From Marivirga lumbricoides (GTDB lineage Bacteria; Bacteroidota; Bacteroidia; Cytophagales; Cyclobacteriaceae), in assembly GCF_014636295.1 (NCBI RefSeq), contig NZ_BMEC01000002.1, forward strand, positions 62,001-126,000: 64,000 nt of DNA. Direction: 5' to 3'. The notes under the pieces are model-generated. The model was given only the letters and a program-made list of their open reading frames with translations. It had not been told where the DNA came from and made no database searches. Numbering within the stretch: the stretch's first letter is position 1; each line of letters starts with the position of its first letter. Position numbers and translations under genes: made by a program. Below are positions 35,669 to 44,058 of this stretch, in pieces.

Positions 35669-37501
35669 TTAGGGATTGAGCGTGTTAACTTTTTTCAACC
35701 TGAAAACATAACCAAAGGAGAGTCCTACAATTGGCTGGAGCTTAAACCTTTCCTCCTTTAAATTCTGAAATATTTCCGGTTGCCCTATTGTATTTTCTTC
35801 ATTATTATAAAAGTAATAACTGAAATTAATGCCTGCATTAATATCAAATGTGAAGCCACTATCATTAAGATTTTGTAAAATTCTGCTACCCACCAATAAG
35901 CCATACCGAATACCATGGGCATCTAATTTTGCTTTCATCTCTGCTCCATTGGTATTTGCTTCATACGCTTTAAAATGGCTGATATTAGTATAAGAAACCG
36001 AATGCCCAAAATAAGGCACTCCTAATTTGGAATCTTTATGGTAGAAGCGCTGCCTTAAACTAAAACCAAATCCTTCAAAAAAGTCCTCCCCTATTTTTAA
36101 GTTAAGTGACCGGGAGAAAAATGGATTTCTGAATGTATGAAACAATAATTCGTAACCAATTCTTTGCTGTATGTTATACTCAATGGAAGTTTGCAAATCA
36201 CCAAAAAGCATATTAAAGGGGTTTACCTGCAAAATAATAGTAGGAAAATCTGAATTCTTCGGTTGAAAGTAGGAGGCTCCTTTTGATCGGAATTTATAGT
36301 CCGGCTTATTATACTTTGTACTCTGGTTTTTACCTGAATTATTTTTTGCTTGCCTTAAGATTGGTTCATACTCCTCATAAACAGGTTTGTAATAACCTGC
36401 AAGTTTTCCTTCTTCATCAAAAAGCTCCCAGGTTCCCACCTTTTTTCCGTCTTCTATAGTGCCGGCCATCTTAACAGTTCCATTCTTGTAATAACCAGTA
36501 TATTCTCCCAGATCATCTTTAAAACTGGCAGTCCCTTCTATTTCACCTGTTTCGTAATAGTAAACCCACTGCCCCTGGTTTTTACCGGAAACTATTTGCC
36601 CTTTTAGCTTAAGTTTACCGTTCTCATAAAACTCTTTGTAGTTACCTGTTCCCGCCTCATATATTCCTTCACCCTTCAATACGCCATCATCGTAATAAAG
36701 CTTCCAGAATCCTTCTTTCTTACCTCCCCGCTCTGCCCCTTCAGCTTTTACAGAACCATTTTCATAATAATACACCCACTTGCCATGGCTTAAATTATCT
36801 ACATAATCTCCTTCACCAGACACACCACCGTCTTTATAATAATAAGTCCATTTACCTTCTTTTTCTCCTTCCAGATAAAACCCTTTGGACTTTAATTCCC
36901 CTGTTTCATAATAACTTTTCCACAGACTATCGCTCTTTTCATTTTTGATAAAACCTTCCAGCTTTAGAGCTCCATCAGGGTAGAACTCCTTGTAGAATCC
37001 ATCTCCTTTATCATAAATAGCCTGCCCCTTTAATGTACCGCCTTCATAATAATATGACCAAAGCCCATTCTTTACATCATTTATATAAGCACCCTGGTTT
37101 TTGACTACTCCTGTCTCATAATAATATACCCAATCTCCCTCACGGAGCCCATTATAAATGTGGCCCTCCATACTTAATTTTCCATTTTCGTAGTAATAGG
37201 ACCATAGTCCGTGATTGGAATTATTCTTGAGTTGCCCCTTCATTTTAAGCCCCCCATTTTCATAATAGTAAGCCCACTGACCATAGGATTCATCATCAAT
37301 ATACTGCCCTTTACTCTTCAATTGACCGGACATGTAGTAGGACTCATAGTCACCATATAAAACACTGGGATCCATATCTTTAACGAAATACTTTTCCTGC
37401 AGCATTTCTCTTTCATCATCATAGTAAACCCTTACCTCTTTACTTTGAGCTAAGAGCTGAACTGATAAAAAACAAAAGATAACTACTAAATTAATTCTCA
37501 T
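35669..37501 (-). CDS. YwqK-repeat (MORN-like) protein with C-terminal beta-barrel-like domain
   Basis: This is a 610-residue exported protein. After a signal peptide (MRINLVVIFCFLSVQLLAQS) come about 14 repeats of roughly 23 residues with the pattern WxYYYExGxLKxxGxY (about 35-375), known as MORN_2/YwqK repeats. A linker leads to a C-terminal part (about 420-605) rich in alternating aromatic strands, such as VNPFNMLFGDLQTSIEYNI and GLSFGYVFRLKK, that looks like an eight-strand outer-membrane barrel. Databases often call YwqK proteins antitoxins, but no toxin is present. It is 16 bp downstream of tryptophan dioxygenase on the same strand. Confidence 0.85.
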   Translation of the reverse strand: MRINLVVIFCFLSVQLLAQSKEVRVYYDDEREMLQEKYFVKDMDPSVLYGDYESYYMSGQLKSKGQYIDDESYGQWAYYYENGGLKMKGQLKNNSNHGLWSYYYENGKLSMEGHIYNGLREGDWVYYYETGVVKNQGAYINDVKNGLWSYYYEGGTLKGQAIYDKGDGFYKEFYPDGALKLEGFIKNEKSDSLWKSYYETGELKSKGFYLEGEKEGKWTYYYKDGGVSGEGDYVDNLSHGKWVYYYENGSVKAEGAERGGKKEGFWKLYYDDGVLKGEGIYEAGTGNYKEFYENGKLKLKGQIVSGKNQGQWVYYYETGEIEGTASFKDDLGEYTGYYKNGTVKMAGTIEDGKKVGTWELFDEEGKLAGYYKPVYEEYEPILRQAKNNSGKNQSTKYNKPDYKFRSKGASYFQPKNSDFPTIILQVNPFNMLFGDLQTSIEYNIQQRIGYELLFHTFRNPFFSRSLNLKIGEDFFEGFGFSLRQRFYHKDSKLGVPYFGHSVSYTNISHFKAYEANTNGAEMKAKLDAHGIRYGLLVGSRILQNLNDSGFTFDINAGINFSYYFYNNEENTIGQPEIFQNLKEERFKLQPIVGLSFGYVFRLKKVNTLNP

Positions 37502-37517
37502 ATCTACATGAGTGATT

Positions 37518-38507
37518 TCATCCTACTATTTGCTCCATTACCCAACCCTTTCCCCACTCTTCTTTCTCCTCTTCTGACCATAAATCAGGAAAAAATATTC
37601 TCTTTTGAAATCTGGGAGGAAGGTATTTCTGCCAGTTGGTACCTCCTGTAGCCTCTATATCTGATTCTTTAGAATGCAAATAACGTACTGCGGACTTATA
37701 ATGCACTAATGGCCAGAAAACGTTCACTTGCAAATCAAAATTTCTTAATACTTCAATTAACTTTTCATTTTCCTGATCTGCTTTCTGTAGCTCCTGATAC
37801 TTTCTCCAGAGATTACAATTTTCAAATCGTTTGATCCGGGAAATAAATTCCGGTTGGTATTTCCTTTCAAACTGTTCTAAAGTAAGTGTTTTCTTGCCTG
37901 TTTCCAGCTCTGTAGCACCTTGTTTCCAATAAACCTTTTCATATTGTTCTTCTAATGAGGCATTTTGTAAAGCTTCTCTTTTATCTTTTTGCACCAGATT
38001 AGTAATAGGAGTAGATGAAAACTCAATTAACCTATATTGTGCCGATTGAAATCCACTTGCAGGTAAAAGGGCCATTCTAAACCGCTGGAACTGTTCTTTT
38101 TCCATTCCCTGTACCATGATTTCAAAAGATTTAGTCAGTGCTTCAAAGTACCTCACCATACGTTCCATTCGTGCAATGAAGTAATCAGGATTGAGTTCTT
38201 CATTCCAGCCTCTATCTTCTCCGCTATTAGTAACGATTTTTCCATTACCTGCCACCTGTTCTATTTCATGAAGACAAAGTTTAAAGTATAATTCTGTAAT
38301 CTGATGGTACATTACGAAAATTAACTCATCCGGGAAGTCAGTCTTTGTTTTTTGTAAAGTGAGGAGTGTATCTACATTAATATAATCCCAGTAATTAGTA
38401 TAGTTGGAGAGGAGCAAACCATCCAGGTAAGAAGAGGCATCCTGTCCCATAGATTGATATTTCTCGTTTAATTTTTCCAGGTTTTCGCAGAGTTGGTCTT
38501 TGTTCAC
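37518..38507 (-). CDS. kynA: Tryptophan 2,3-dioxygenase
   Basis: This 329-residue heme enzyme opens the indole ring of tryptophan to N-formylkynurenine. Family markers are SYLDGLLLSNYTNYWDYI, FVMYHQITELYFKL, FRMALLPASGFQSAQYRLIEF and TGGTNWQKYLPPRF. The start codon is GTG (38505-38507). The gene is divergent from glutaryl-CoA dehydrogenase, which works near the end of the tryptophan/lysine oxidation route. The YwqK protein gene follows in the same transcript. Confidence 0.93.
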   Translation of the reverse strand: MNKDQLCENLEKLNEKYQSMGQDASSYLDGLLLSNYTNYWDYINVDTLLTLQKTKTDFPDELIFVMYHQITELYFKLCLHEIEQVAGNGKIVTNSGEDRGWNEELNPDYFIARMERMVRYFEALTKSFEIMVQGMEKEQFQRFRMALLPASGFQSAQYRLIEFSSTPITNLVQKDKREALQNASLEEQYEKVYWKQGATELETGKKTLTLEQFERKYQPEFISRIKRFENCNLWRKYQELQKADQENEKLIEVLRNFDLQVNVFWPLVHYKSAVRYLHSKESDIEATGGTNWQKYLPPRFQKRIFFPDLWSEEEKEEWGKGWVMEQIVG

Positions 38508-38571
38508 TTTTTCAAAACTTTTGGGTTGCTTGTTCTATTATATATAGTAATGGATTACAAAAAAATCCTCT

Positions 38572-38579
38572 TAAATTTG
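38572..38579 (+). promoter_or_regulatory. Bacteroidota -7 box (TAAATTTG) for glutaryl-CoA dehydrogenase
   Basis: TAAATTTG matches TAnnTTTG exactly in the divergent region, 49 bp before the ATG. No good -33 TTG is visible. Confidence 0.45.
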
Positions 38580-38628
38580 TGATGTTCGAAACAGAATACA
38601 AAATTACAAAAATATAAACCAATTCTAT

Positions 38629-39816
38629 ATGACTACACCTTCAAATGACCGCTTTGAATCTCCTGACTTTTATGTATTGGATGAACTGTTGACGGAAGAG
38701 CATCTTCTGATCCGCCAGTCTGTTCGTGATTTCGTGAAGAAAGAAATTAGTCCGAACATAGAAGAGTGGGCACAAAAAGCACATTTCCCTTATGAAATTG
38801 TGAAAAAATTTGGTGATGTAGGTGCATTTGGTCCTACTATACCACAGGAATATGGTGGTGGTGGTTTAGATTATATCTCCTATGGCTTAATAATGCAGGA
38901 AATAGAAAGAGGTGATTCAGGCATGCGTTCTACAGCCTCTGTGCAAGGGTCGCTGGTGATGTATCCTATATATAAGTTTGGTAATGAGGCTCAAAGAAAA
39001 AAATATTTACCTAAGCTGGCTTCCGGTGAGTGGCTGGGCTCCTTTGGTTTAACTGAGCCGGACCATGGTTCTAACCCTGGTGGCATGACCACCAATTTTA
39101 AAGACAAAGGAGATCACTACTTGCTGAACGGATCCAAAATGTGGATTTCTAATTCTCCAAAATGTAACGTGGCTGTAGTTTGGGCTAAGAATGAAGAAGG
39201 TAGGATTCACGGATTAATTGTGGAAAGAGGCATGGAAGGTTTCACTACACCTGAAACACACGGAAAGTGGTCATTAAGAGCAAGTACCACAGGGGAGTTA
39301 GTTTTTGATAACGTAAAAGTACCAAAAGAAAATCTTTTAGAGGGTAAATCAGGCCTAGGAGCTCCAATGCAATGCCTTGATTCTGCCAGGTTTGGAATAG
39401 CCTGGGGAGCTATCGGTGCTGCCATGGATTGCTATGATTCGGCTAAAAATTATTCCCTGGAGCGTATTCAGTTCGGAAAACCCATAGGGTCATTTCAACT
39501 GATTCAGAAAAAGCTGGCTGAGATGCTCACCGAAATTACTAAATCACAATTATTAAATTATCGCTTAGCGCAACTATTTAATCAGGGAAAAGCTACTACT
39601 GCACAAATTTCCTTAGCTAAAAGAAATGCCGTAGAAGTTGCACTCAACATTGCCAGGGAGGCAAGACAAATACATGGTGGAATGGGCATTACAGGAGACT
39701 ACCCTATGATGCGACATATGGCTAATTTGGAATCTGTTGTTACTTACGAAGGCACTCATGATATTCACCTGCTTATTTTAGGAAAAGAAATTACGGGTAT
39801 AGCTGCATTCGAATAA
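38629..39816 (+). CDS. gcdH: Glutaryl-CoA dehydrogenase (acyl-CoA dehydrogenase family)
   Basis: This 395-residue FAD enzyme converts glutaryl-CoA to crotonyl-CoA and CO2. The acyl-CoA dehydrogenase fold is complete: GLTEPDHGSNPGGM for FAD/CoA binding, RIQFGKPIGSFQLIQ, and the C-terminal RQIHGGMGITGDYPMMRHMANLESVVTYEGTHDIH. The catalytic base is Glu374 in TYEGT. GDSGMRSTASVQGSLVM, with the Arg typical of glutaryl-CoA enzymes, supports the subfamily. It is divergent from tryptophan dioxygenase. Confidence 0.93.
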   Translation: MTTPSNDRFESPDFYVLDELLTEEHLLIRQSVRDFVKKEISPNIEEWAQKAHFPYEIVKKFGDVGAFGPTIPQEYGGGGLDYISYGLIMQEIERGDSGMRSTASVQGSLVMYPIYKFGNEAQRKKYLPKLASGEWLGSFGLTEPDHGSNPGGMTTNFKDKGDHYLLNGSKMWISNSPKCNVAVVWAKNEEGRIHGLIVERGMEGFTTPETHGKWSLRASTTGELVFDNVKVPKENLLEGKSGLGAPMQCLDSARFGIAWGAIGAAMDCYDSAKNYSLERIQFGKPIGSFQLIQKKLAEMLTEITKSQLLNYRLAQLFNQGKATTAQISLAKRNAVEVALNIAREARQIHGGMGITGDYPMMRHMANLESVVTYEGTHDIHLLILGKEITGIAAFE

Positions 39817-39951
39817 TTATTTGTATTTTAATGACATGAAATCAATATGAATTTTTGAGGCTTTTAACCAATTGCTAAAAGACTGAAAGAGAGGACTTAA
39901 ATACCGAAAAAGGCATAGATTTGATGTAACAATTAATGACCAAATAAACAC

Positions 39952-40569
39952 ATGAGAGCAAAGAAACAAATGCAGGTAATGCTTGCTTTATTTTTAATAG
40001 TAGTAGCAAGCCACCACAAACTATTTTCTCAGGATATTATAGTTTTAAATAATGGTGAAAAAATTTCTTCAAAGGTAATTGTTATAGGTATCTCTGATAT
40101 TACCTATAAAAAATTTGAAAACTTAGAAGGGCCTGATTATGTAATTGCAAAAGATGATGTGCTTAAAATCACCTATGAAGATGGAAGAGATGAGTTTTTC
40201 CTGCAAAAAAGTCCTTCAGCATCCAATAAAAGACCCGCTTCCTCTGTGGAGCCAGGCTTGAACCTCGCTTATAAAGGCACCCTAGATGCAGATTTTAATT
40301 ATAACAAAAAATGGCCATTCTGGACTACTTTTGGTGGAACGATCATCTTTTTGCCGGTAGGATTAGCCGCAGGGCTAATTTCAGGAATTGTTACGCCCAA
40401 TATTGCTGTGCTCATTCCTGAAAAAGAACTACTGGAAAACCCTGTATACTACGATGCTTACATGAAAAAAGCCAAGTTGAAAAAGTGGGGAAGAGTAGGT
40501 AGAGGATTGGTTTTTGGAGTAGCATTTAACGTAGCTGTTTTTATCATTTTAAGTAGCAGCTATAACTGA
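39952..40569 (+). CDS. Exported or membrane hypothetical protein (205 aa)
   Basis: The protein has a signal peptide-like start (MRAKKQMQVMLALFLIVVASHHKLFSQ). A small beta-rich domain (about 28-90) carries the common Bacteroidota pattern DIIVLNNGEKISSKVIVIGISDITYK...DVLKITYEDG. Two hydrophobic segments (about 122-150 and 182-203) follow. The N-terminal domain resembles a short SH3-like module seen in many Bacteroidota secreted proteins; the function is unknown. Confidence 0.75.
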   Translation: MRAKKQMQVMLALFLIVVASHHKLFSQDIIVLNNGEKISSKVIVIGISDITYKKFENLEGPDYVIAKDDVLKITYEDGRDEFFLQKSPSASNKRPASSVEPGLNLAYKGTLDADFNYNKKWPFWTTFGGTIIFLPVGLAAGLISGIVTPNIAVLIPEKELLENPVYYDAYMKKAKLKKWGRVGRGLVFGVAFNVAVFIILSSSYN

Positions 40570-40719
40570 TAAATAGTTCCAGACTTAAATTAAAAGCAAC
40601 TAATTCACATTTTTTACGATAAATAACCTATTAAAAAAGTATCTCAATTCTTTCTACTTTACTGAAATCATTTTTAAAAGTATGAAATGAAAAAGATATT
40701 ATCCTAAAAACATATAAGA

Positions 40720-41004
40720 ATGGAAAAACACGAAATAACTAAAAAGCAAAGTAAGCAGAAAATAGATGAAGTATTAAGTGAATATGAAATCCTAAAAGCA
40801 GAAGCACGAAATGCTCAGGCAGAAAGAAAAAAGGAAATAGAGGACAACATTAAAGAATTAGACGAAAGAGAAAAAGAGCTGCGAGCTAAATATGATGAGA
40901 TGGAACATTTTGGCGATACAACTTTAGAAGAACTAAGCAAAGCTTTTTTTACCTCTGCTAATGCATTTTCCGATCATGTTAATAAAGTTAAGAAGAAAAT
41001 TTAA
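40720..41004 (+). CDS. Small charged coiled-coil protein (94 aa)
   Basis: This highly charged helical protein is rich in Lys and Glu with a heptad-like pattern (QKIDEVLSEYEILKAEARNAQAERKKEIEDNIKEL cut across several turns) over residues about 10-65. A short conserved-looking tail (TTLEELSKAFFTSANAFSDHVNKVKKK) follows. No named family is recognised. A strong terminator follows 12 bp after the stop, supporting a separate small transcript. Confidence 0.7.
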   Translation: MEKHEITKKQSKQKIDEVLSEYEILKAEARNAQAERKKEIEDNIKELDEREKELRAKYDEMEHFGDTTLEELSKAFFTSANAFSDHVNKVKKKI

Positions 41005-41016
41005 ATTCAGAATTAC

Positions 41017-41045
41017 AAACCGGCACCCCCAATGCCGGTTTTTTT
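41017..41045 (+). terminator. Hairpin terminator
   Basis: Stem AAACCGGCA/TGCCGGTTT with a 7-base loop, followed by a T-run. It ends the coiled-coil protein transcript. Confidence 0.88.
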
Positions 41046-41176
41046 ATACCCCAACCAGAATTTGATTCTTTAAACAAAAGTGGCTTTTGAATACCCCTCT
41101 TTAAGCATCATACTCTTGTATGTGCTATTTTTTTGCCTTATTTTTAACTAACCATTCATTTTTAAACCAACTATCA

Positions 41177-42493
41177 ATGAAACTGCCCCTTTTTTTATTC
41201 CTACTCTTTTTTTCACTTACATCATTTTCTCAGCAATTCAACCGACAAAAGATGGATAGCCTATTTAATGCTATTGAACGGGAAGATCAGGGAATGGGCA
41301 GTGTAGCTATACTAAAAAACAGTGAGTTAATTTACAATAAATCATACGGGTATAGTGATTTCGAAAAGCAAAAAAAGGCAGAAGCCAAGACAATCTATAG
41401 AATAGGGTCAATCTCTAAGACTTTTACTGCTACCTTAGTGATGCTTGCAGTAGAGGATGGTAGTGTGAAGCTTGATGACCCATTGGCAAACTTTTACCCT
41501 CAATTCCCTAATAGTAAAAAAATTACCATTGAGCATTTACTCCGGCACCAAAGCGGTTTGTATAATTTTACTAATTCTCCGGAATATGCGTCCTATATGA
41601 ATGAGCCTCTGAGTAAGGAAGAGGTACTTAGAAAATTAATGACAGGAGGATTTAATTTCGCACCGGGTGAAAAATTAGAATACTCCAACACAGGTTATGT
41701 GTTGCTCTCCTACATCCTGGAAGACATTTACAAAAAGCCTTATGAGCAAATTTTAACAGATAAAATCACCAGGCCGCTCAAACTGGATAAAATCAAATTC
41801 GGACATAGCATTAATGCTAAAGCTGGTGAAGCGTATTCCTACCAAAAACAGAAACAATGGGAAAAGCTTCCGGAAACCTACACAGGCATACCTATGGGGG
41901 CAGGGGCTGTTGTTTCCAATGCAGAACAACTCAGTAAGTTTTTTAATGCTCTATTTTCAGGTAAAATAGTTTCAGATAGCTCCTTACAAAAAATGAAGCA
42001 ACTTGAAAACAATGTAGGAATCGGCTTATTTCCTATTCCATTCGGAAATAAAATGGCTTTAGGTCATAATGGAGGCATAGATGGATTTCAGTCGGTAAGC
42101 GTCTACTTTCCTGAAGAAAACATAAGTTTTACAATTTTACATAATGCTGTAGCTTACCCTATCAACAGTATACTCATTGGGATGCTTTCAATTTATTTTA
42201 ACATTCCATACAAAATACCTTCATTTAAAGCAGTAGAAGTCAGTGCAGAAGAATTAGAAGCACTTACTGGAATCTATTCTTCCGAAAGCTTCCCTCTTAA
42301 AATTACCATTTCAGCTGAAGGAAATCAGCTAATGGCTCAGGCTACCGGCCAGCCTTCATTTCCTTTAACTGCTGAAACAAAAAAAGTATTCAAATTTGAT
42401 GCTGCCGGCCTTAAAATAACTTTTAATCCGGAGGAAGAGGAACTTCAACTGGAACAAATGAATAAAGTCTTCATTTTAACTAAAGAAAAATAG
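41177..42493 (+). CDS. Serine hydrolase, class C beta-lactamase/DD-peptidase family
   Basis: This 438-residue periplasmic protein has a signal peptide (MKLPLFLFLLFFSLTSFSQ). The serine nucleophile motif SxxK is S78-I-S-K81 (RIGSISKTFTA), the second motif is Y169-S-N171 (LEYSNTGY), and the third motif is HNGG near residue 297. A C-terminal lipocalin-like part (about 355-438) follows, as in many Bacteroidota members. The natural substrate is unknown; the family includes esterases, D-aminopeptidases and beta-lactamases, so resistance must not be assumed. The frame is open from 41120, but 41177 gives the proper signal peptide. Confidence 0.93.
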   Translation: MKLPLFLFLLFFSLTSFSQQFNRQKMDSLFNAIEREDQGMGSVAILKNSELIYNKSYGYSDFEKQKKAEAKTIYRIGSISKTFTATLVMLAVEDGSVKLDDPLANFYPQFPNSKKITIEHLLRHQSGLYNFTNSPEYASYMNEPLSKEEVLRKLMTGGFNFAPGEKLEYSNTGYVLLSYILEDIYKKPYEQILTDKITRPLKLDKIKFGHSINAKAGEAYSYQKQKQWEKLPETYTGIPMGAGAVVSNAEQLSKFFNALFSGKIVSDSSLQKMKQLENNVGIGLFPIPFGNKMALGHNGGIDGFQSVSVYFPEENISFTILHNAVAYPINSILIGMLSIYFNIPYKIPSFKAVEVSAEELEALTGIYSSESFPLKITISAEGNQLMAQATGQPSFPLTAETKKVFKFDAAGLKITFNPEEEELQLEQMNKVFILTKEK

Positions 42494-42566
42494 AAAATCT
42501 GTTGTAGAATGTTTTCTTCCAGCAGTTAAATCAGCAATAGCTACAAAGTGCCAACACTAAAGAATT

Positions 42567-43661
42567 ATGATATCATTTATAGAAAACTGGAACAAATCGG
42601 CTGTTCTTCAATTTATTTTTTTAGTACTTATTTCATTTGGAATAGGCTTGCTGATACGTTATCTATTTTTTAAACTCCTTCTAAAGACCAATGATAAAAG
42701 TGACAAAGCACTTGTAAAAAAACTGGCAAATAGGTTTAAAGGAAGCATATTCCTATTTATTCCCGCTTTTATCATTCTAACATATCTGCCAACAATTGGC
42801 TTTTCAGAACTTTGGTTAAACATAATTAGCAAAGGATTGGAAATCACCATTATGGTTTCATTTACCATTATCACGATAAGGTTAATTTATTTCATTCAGG
42901 ACGTATTGTTTCAAAAATATAATGTTGAAGAAGAAAATAATATTAAAGCACGTGAGGTGGTTACTCAAATTACTTTTATCAGAAAAATTGTAATTGTAAT
43001 AATGATTGTTGTTGCCATCAGTCTAATCCTTTTACAGTTTGATGGAGTAAGAAAATATGGCGCTACCATACTTACTTCTGCAGGAGTGGCAGGGATTATC
43101 ATCGGCTTTGCCGCTCAAAAAACAATAGGAAATTTATTGGCAGGTTTCCAGATAGCTTTTACGCAGCCAATAAAAATTGATGATGCAGTAATAGTTGAAA
43201 ATGAATGGGGCTGGATAGAAGAGATAAACCTGACTTATGTAGTGATAAAAATATGGGACTTAAGGAGATTGGTTGTGCCTATCACTTATTTTACGGATAC
43301 TCCTTTCCAGAACTGGACAAGAAATTCTGCTGACATTTTAGGCTCAGTATTTCTTTATACAGACTATAGCGTACCTATTGATGCATTAAGAAGTGCTTTT
43401 GAAAGCTTTTTAGAAGAAACACCGCTGTGGGATAGAAAGGCTCAGGTACTTCAGGTAGTAGATTGCACTGAGAAAGCGATGCAAATACGATTATTGATGA
43501 CTGCCAAAAACTCTCCTACAGCGTGGGACTTAAGATGCTTTATCAGAGAAAAGATGTTAGTATTTATTCAGGAAAACTACCCTGAATCTTTACCCAAAAC
43601 AAGAGTTAACTTAAATGCTGAAAGCAAGCTTTCACCAAAAGGTAAAGAACCACTCACCTAA
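42567..43661 (+). CDS. MscS-type mechanosensitive ion channel
   Basis: This 364-residue inner-membrane protein has four membrane segments before the pore helix. The MscS core is clear: TSAGVAGIIIGFAAQKTIGNLLAGFQIAFTQPIKIDD, followed by the beta domain VIVENEWGWIEEINLTYVVIKIWDLRRLVVP and a C-terminal cytoplasmic domain. It releases osmolytes upon hypo-osmotic shock. It is monocistronic, with a dispersed repeat starting 36 bp after its stop. Confidence 0.95.
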   Translation: MISFIENWNKSAVLQFIFLVLISFGIGLLIRYLFFKLLLKTNDKSDKALVKKLANRFKGSIFLFIPAFIILTYLPTIGFSELWLNIISKGLEITIMVSFTIITIRLIYFIQDVLFQKYNVEEENNIKAREVVTQITFIRKIVIVIMIVVAISLILLQFDGVRKYGATILTSAGVAGIIIGFAAQKTIGNLLAGFQIAFTQPIKIDDAVIVENEWGWIEEINLTYVVIKIWDLRRLVVPITYFTDTPFQNWTRNSADILGSVFLYTDYSVPIDALRSAFESFLEETPLWDRKAQVLQVVDCTEKAMQIRLLMTAKNSPTAWDLRCFIREKMLVFIQENYPESLPKTRVNLNAESKLSPKGKEPLT

Positions 43662-43696
43662 ACTGAAAGCACCTGAAATCTATTTTATGTGGATTC

Positions 43697-43778
43697 TAAA
43701 ATTAGATTCCACAATGGGTGATCATTTGTTGGTGACTTTCGGAGATATATCATTGATTCTTGTGTAATTGCTTAATAA
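43697..43778 (-). repeat. Dispersed repeat family A, copy 3 (inverted)
   Basis: This is the reverse complement of the blocks at 11383 and 28779. It shares the AAGCAATTACACAAGAATCA and AACAAATGATCACCCATTGT segments with them. It overlaps the end of a short minus-strand ORF. The rest of the 43662-44058 gap holds that ORF and possible gene remnants. Confidence 0.72.
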
Positions 43779-43923
43779 CCTGAGGTCGATTATTAAAGAT
43801 TTGAATGCTTATCATGTTTTCATACATAGAAACTAATTCAGGACTATCTTCTGTACTTAAAAAGCAAGCTCCATTGTAGGCTCTTTGATAATCTTGATAA
43901 GTGGAATATCTAATCAACCCCAT
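43750..43923 (-). CDS. Short ORF (57 aa), possible gene remnant
   Basis: The minus-strand frame from the ATG at 43921-43923 reads MGLIRYSTYQDYQRAYNG and then 39 more residues, ending HKNQ inside repeat A copy 3. Composition is protein-like. Immediately upstream, other frames give protein-like fragments (LKHFHPKDPYSKHYG at about 43931-43975) cut by stops, so a larger decayed gene is likely. No family is recognised. Confidence 0.35.
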   Translation of the reverse strand: MGLIRYSTYQDYQRAYNGACFLSTEDSPELVSMYENMISIQIFNNRPQVIKQLHKNQ

Positions 43924-44058
43924 TACAATACGCTAATTACCCATAATGTTTAGAATATGGGTCTTTGGGATGGAAATGCTTCAAACTTTCAATTTACCAC
44001 TATACATATTCATTGGTACTTCCTTAATATTTAGCCCTATTTGCCAAATGCACTATTT

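Noticed and set aside
35669-37501. Toxin-antitoxin role for the YwqK proteins
   Set aside because: The label comes from database naming; both proteins are exported and have no adjacent toxin.
41120-41176. Upstream extension of the serine hydrolase
   Set aside because: The ATG at 41177 starts a standard signal peptide; the extension precedes it with unrelated hydrophobic residues.
41177-42493. Calling the serine hydrolase an antibiotic-resistance beta-lactamase
   Set aside because: The SxxK/YxN/HxG family is broad and the Bacteroidota members with a lipocalin-like tail have varied or unknown substrates.
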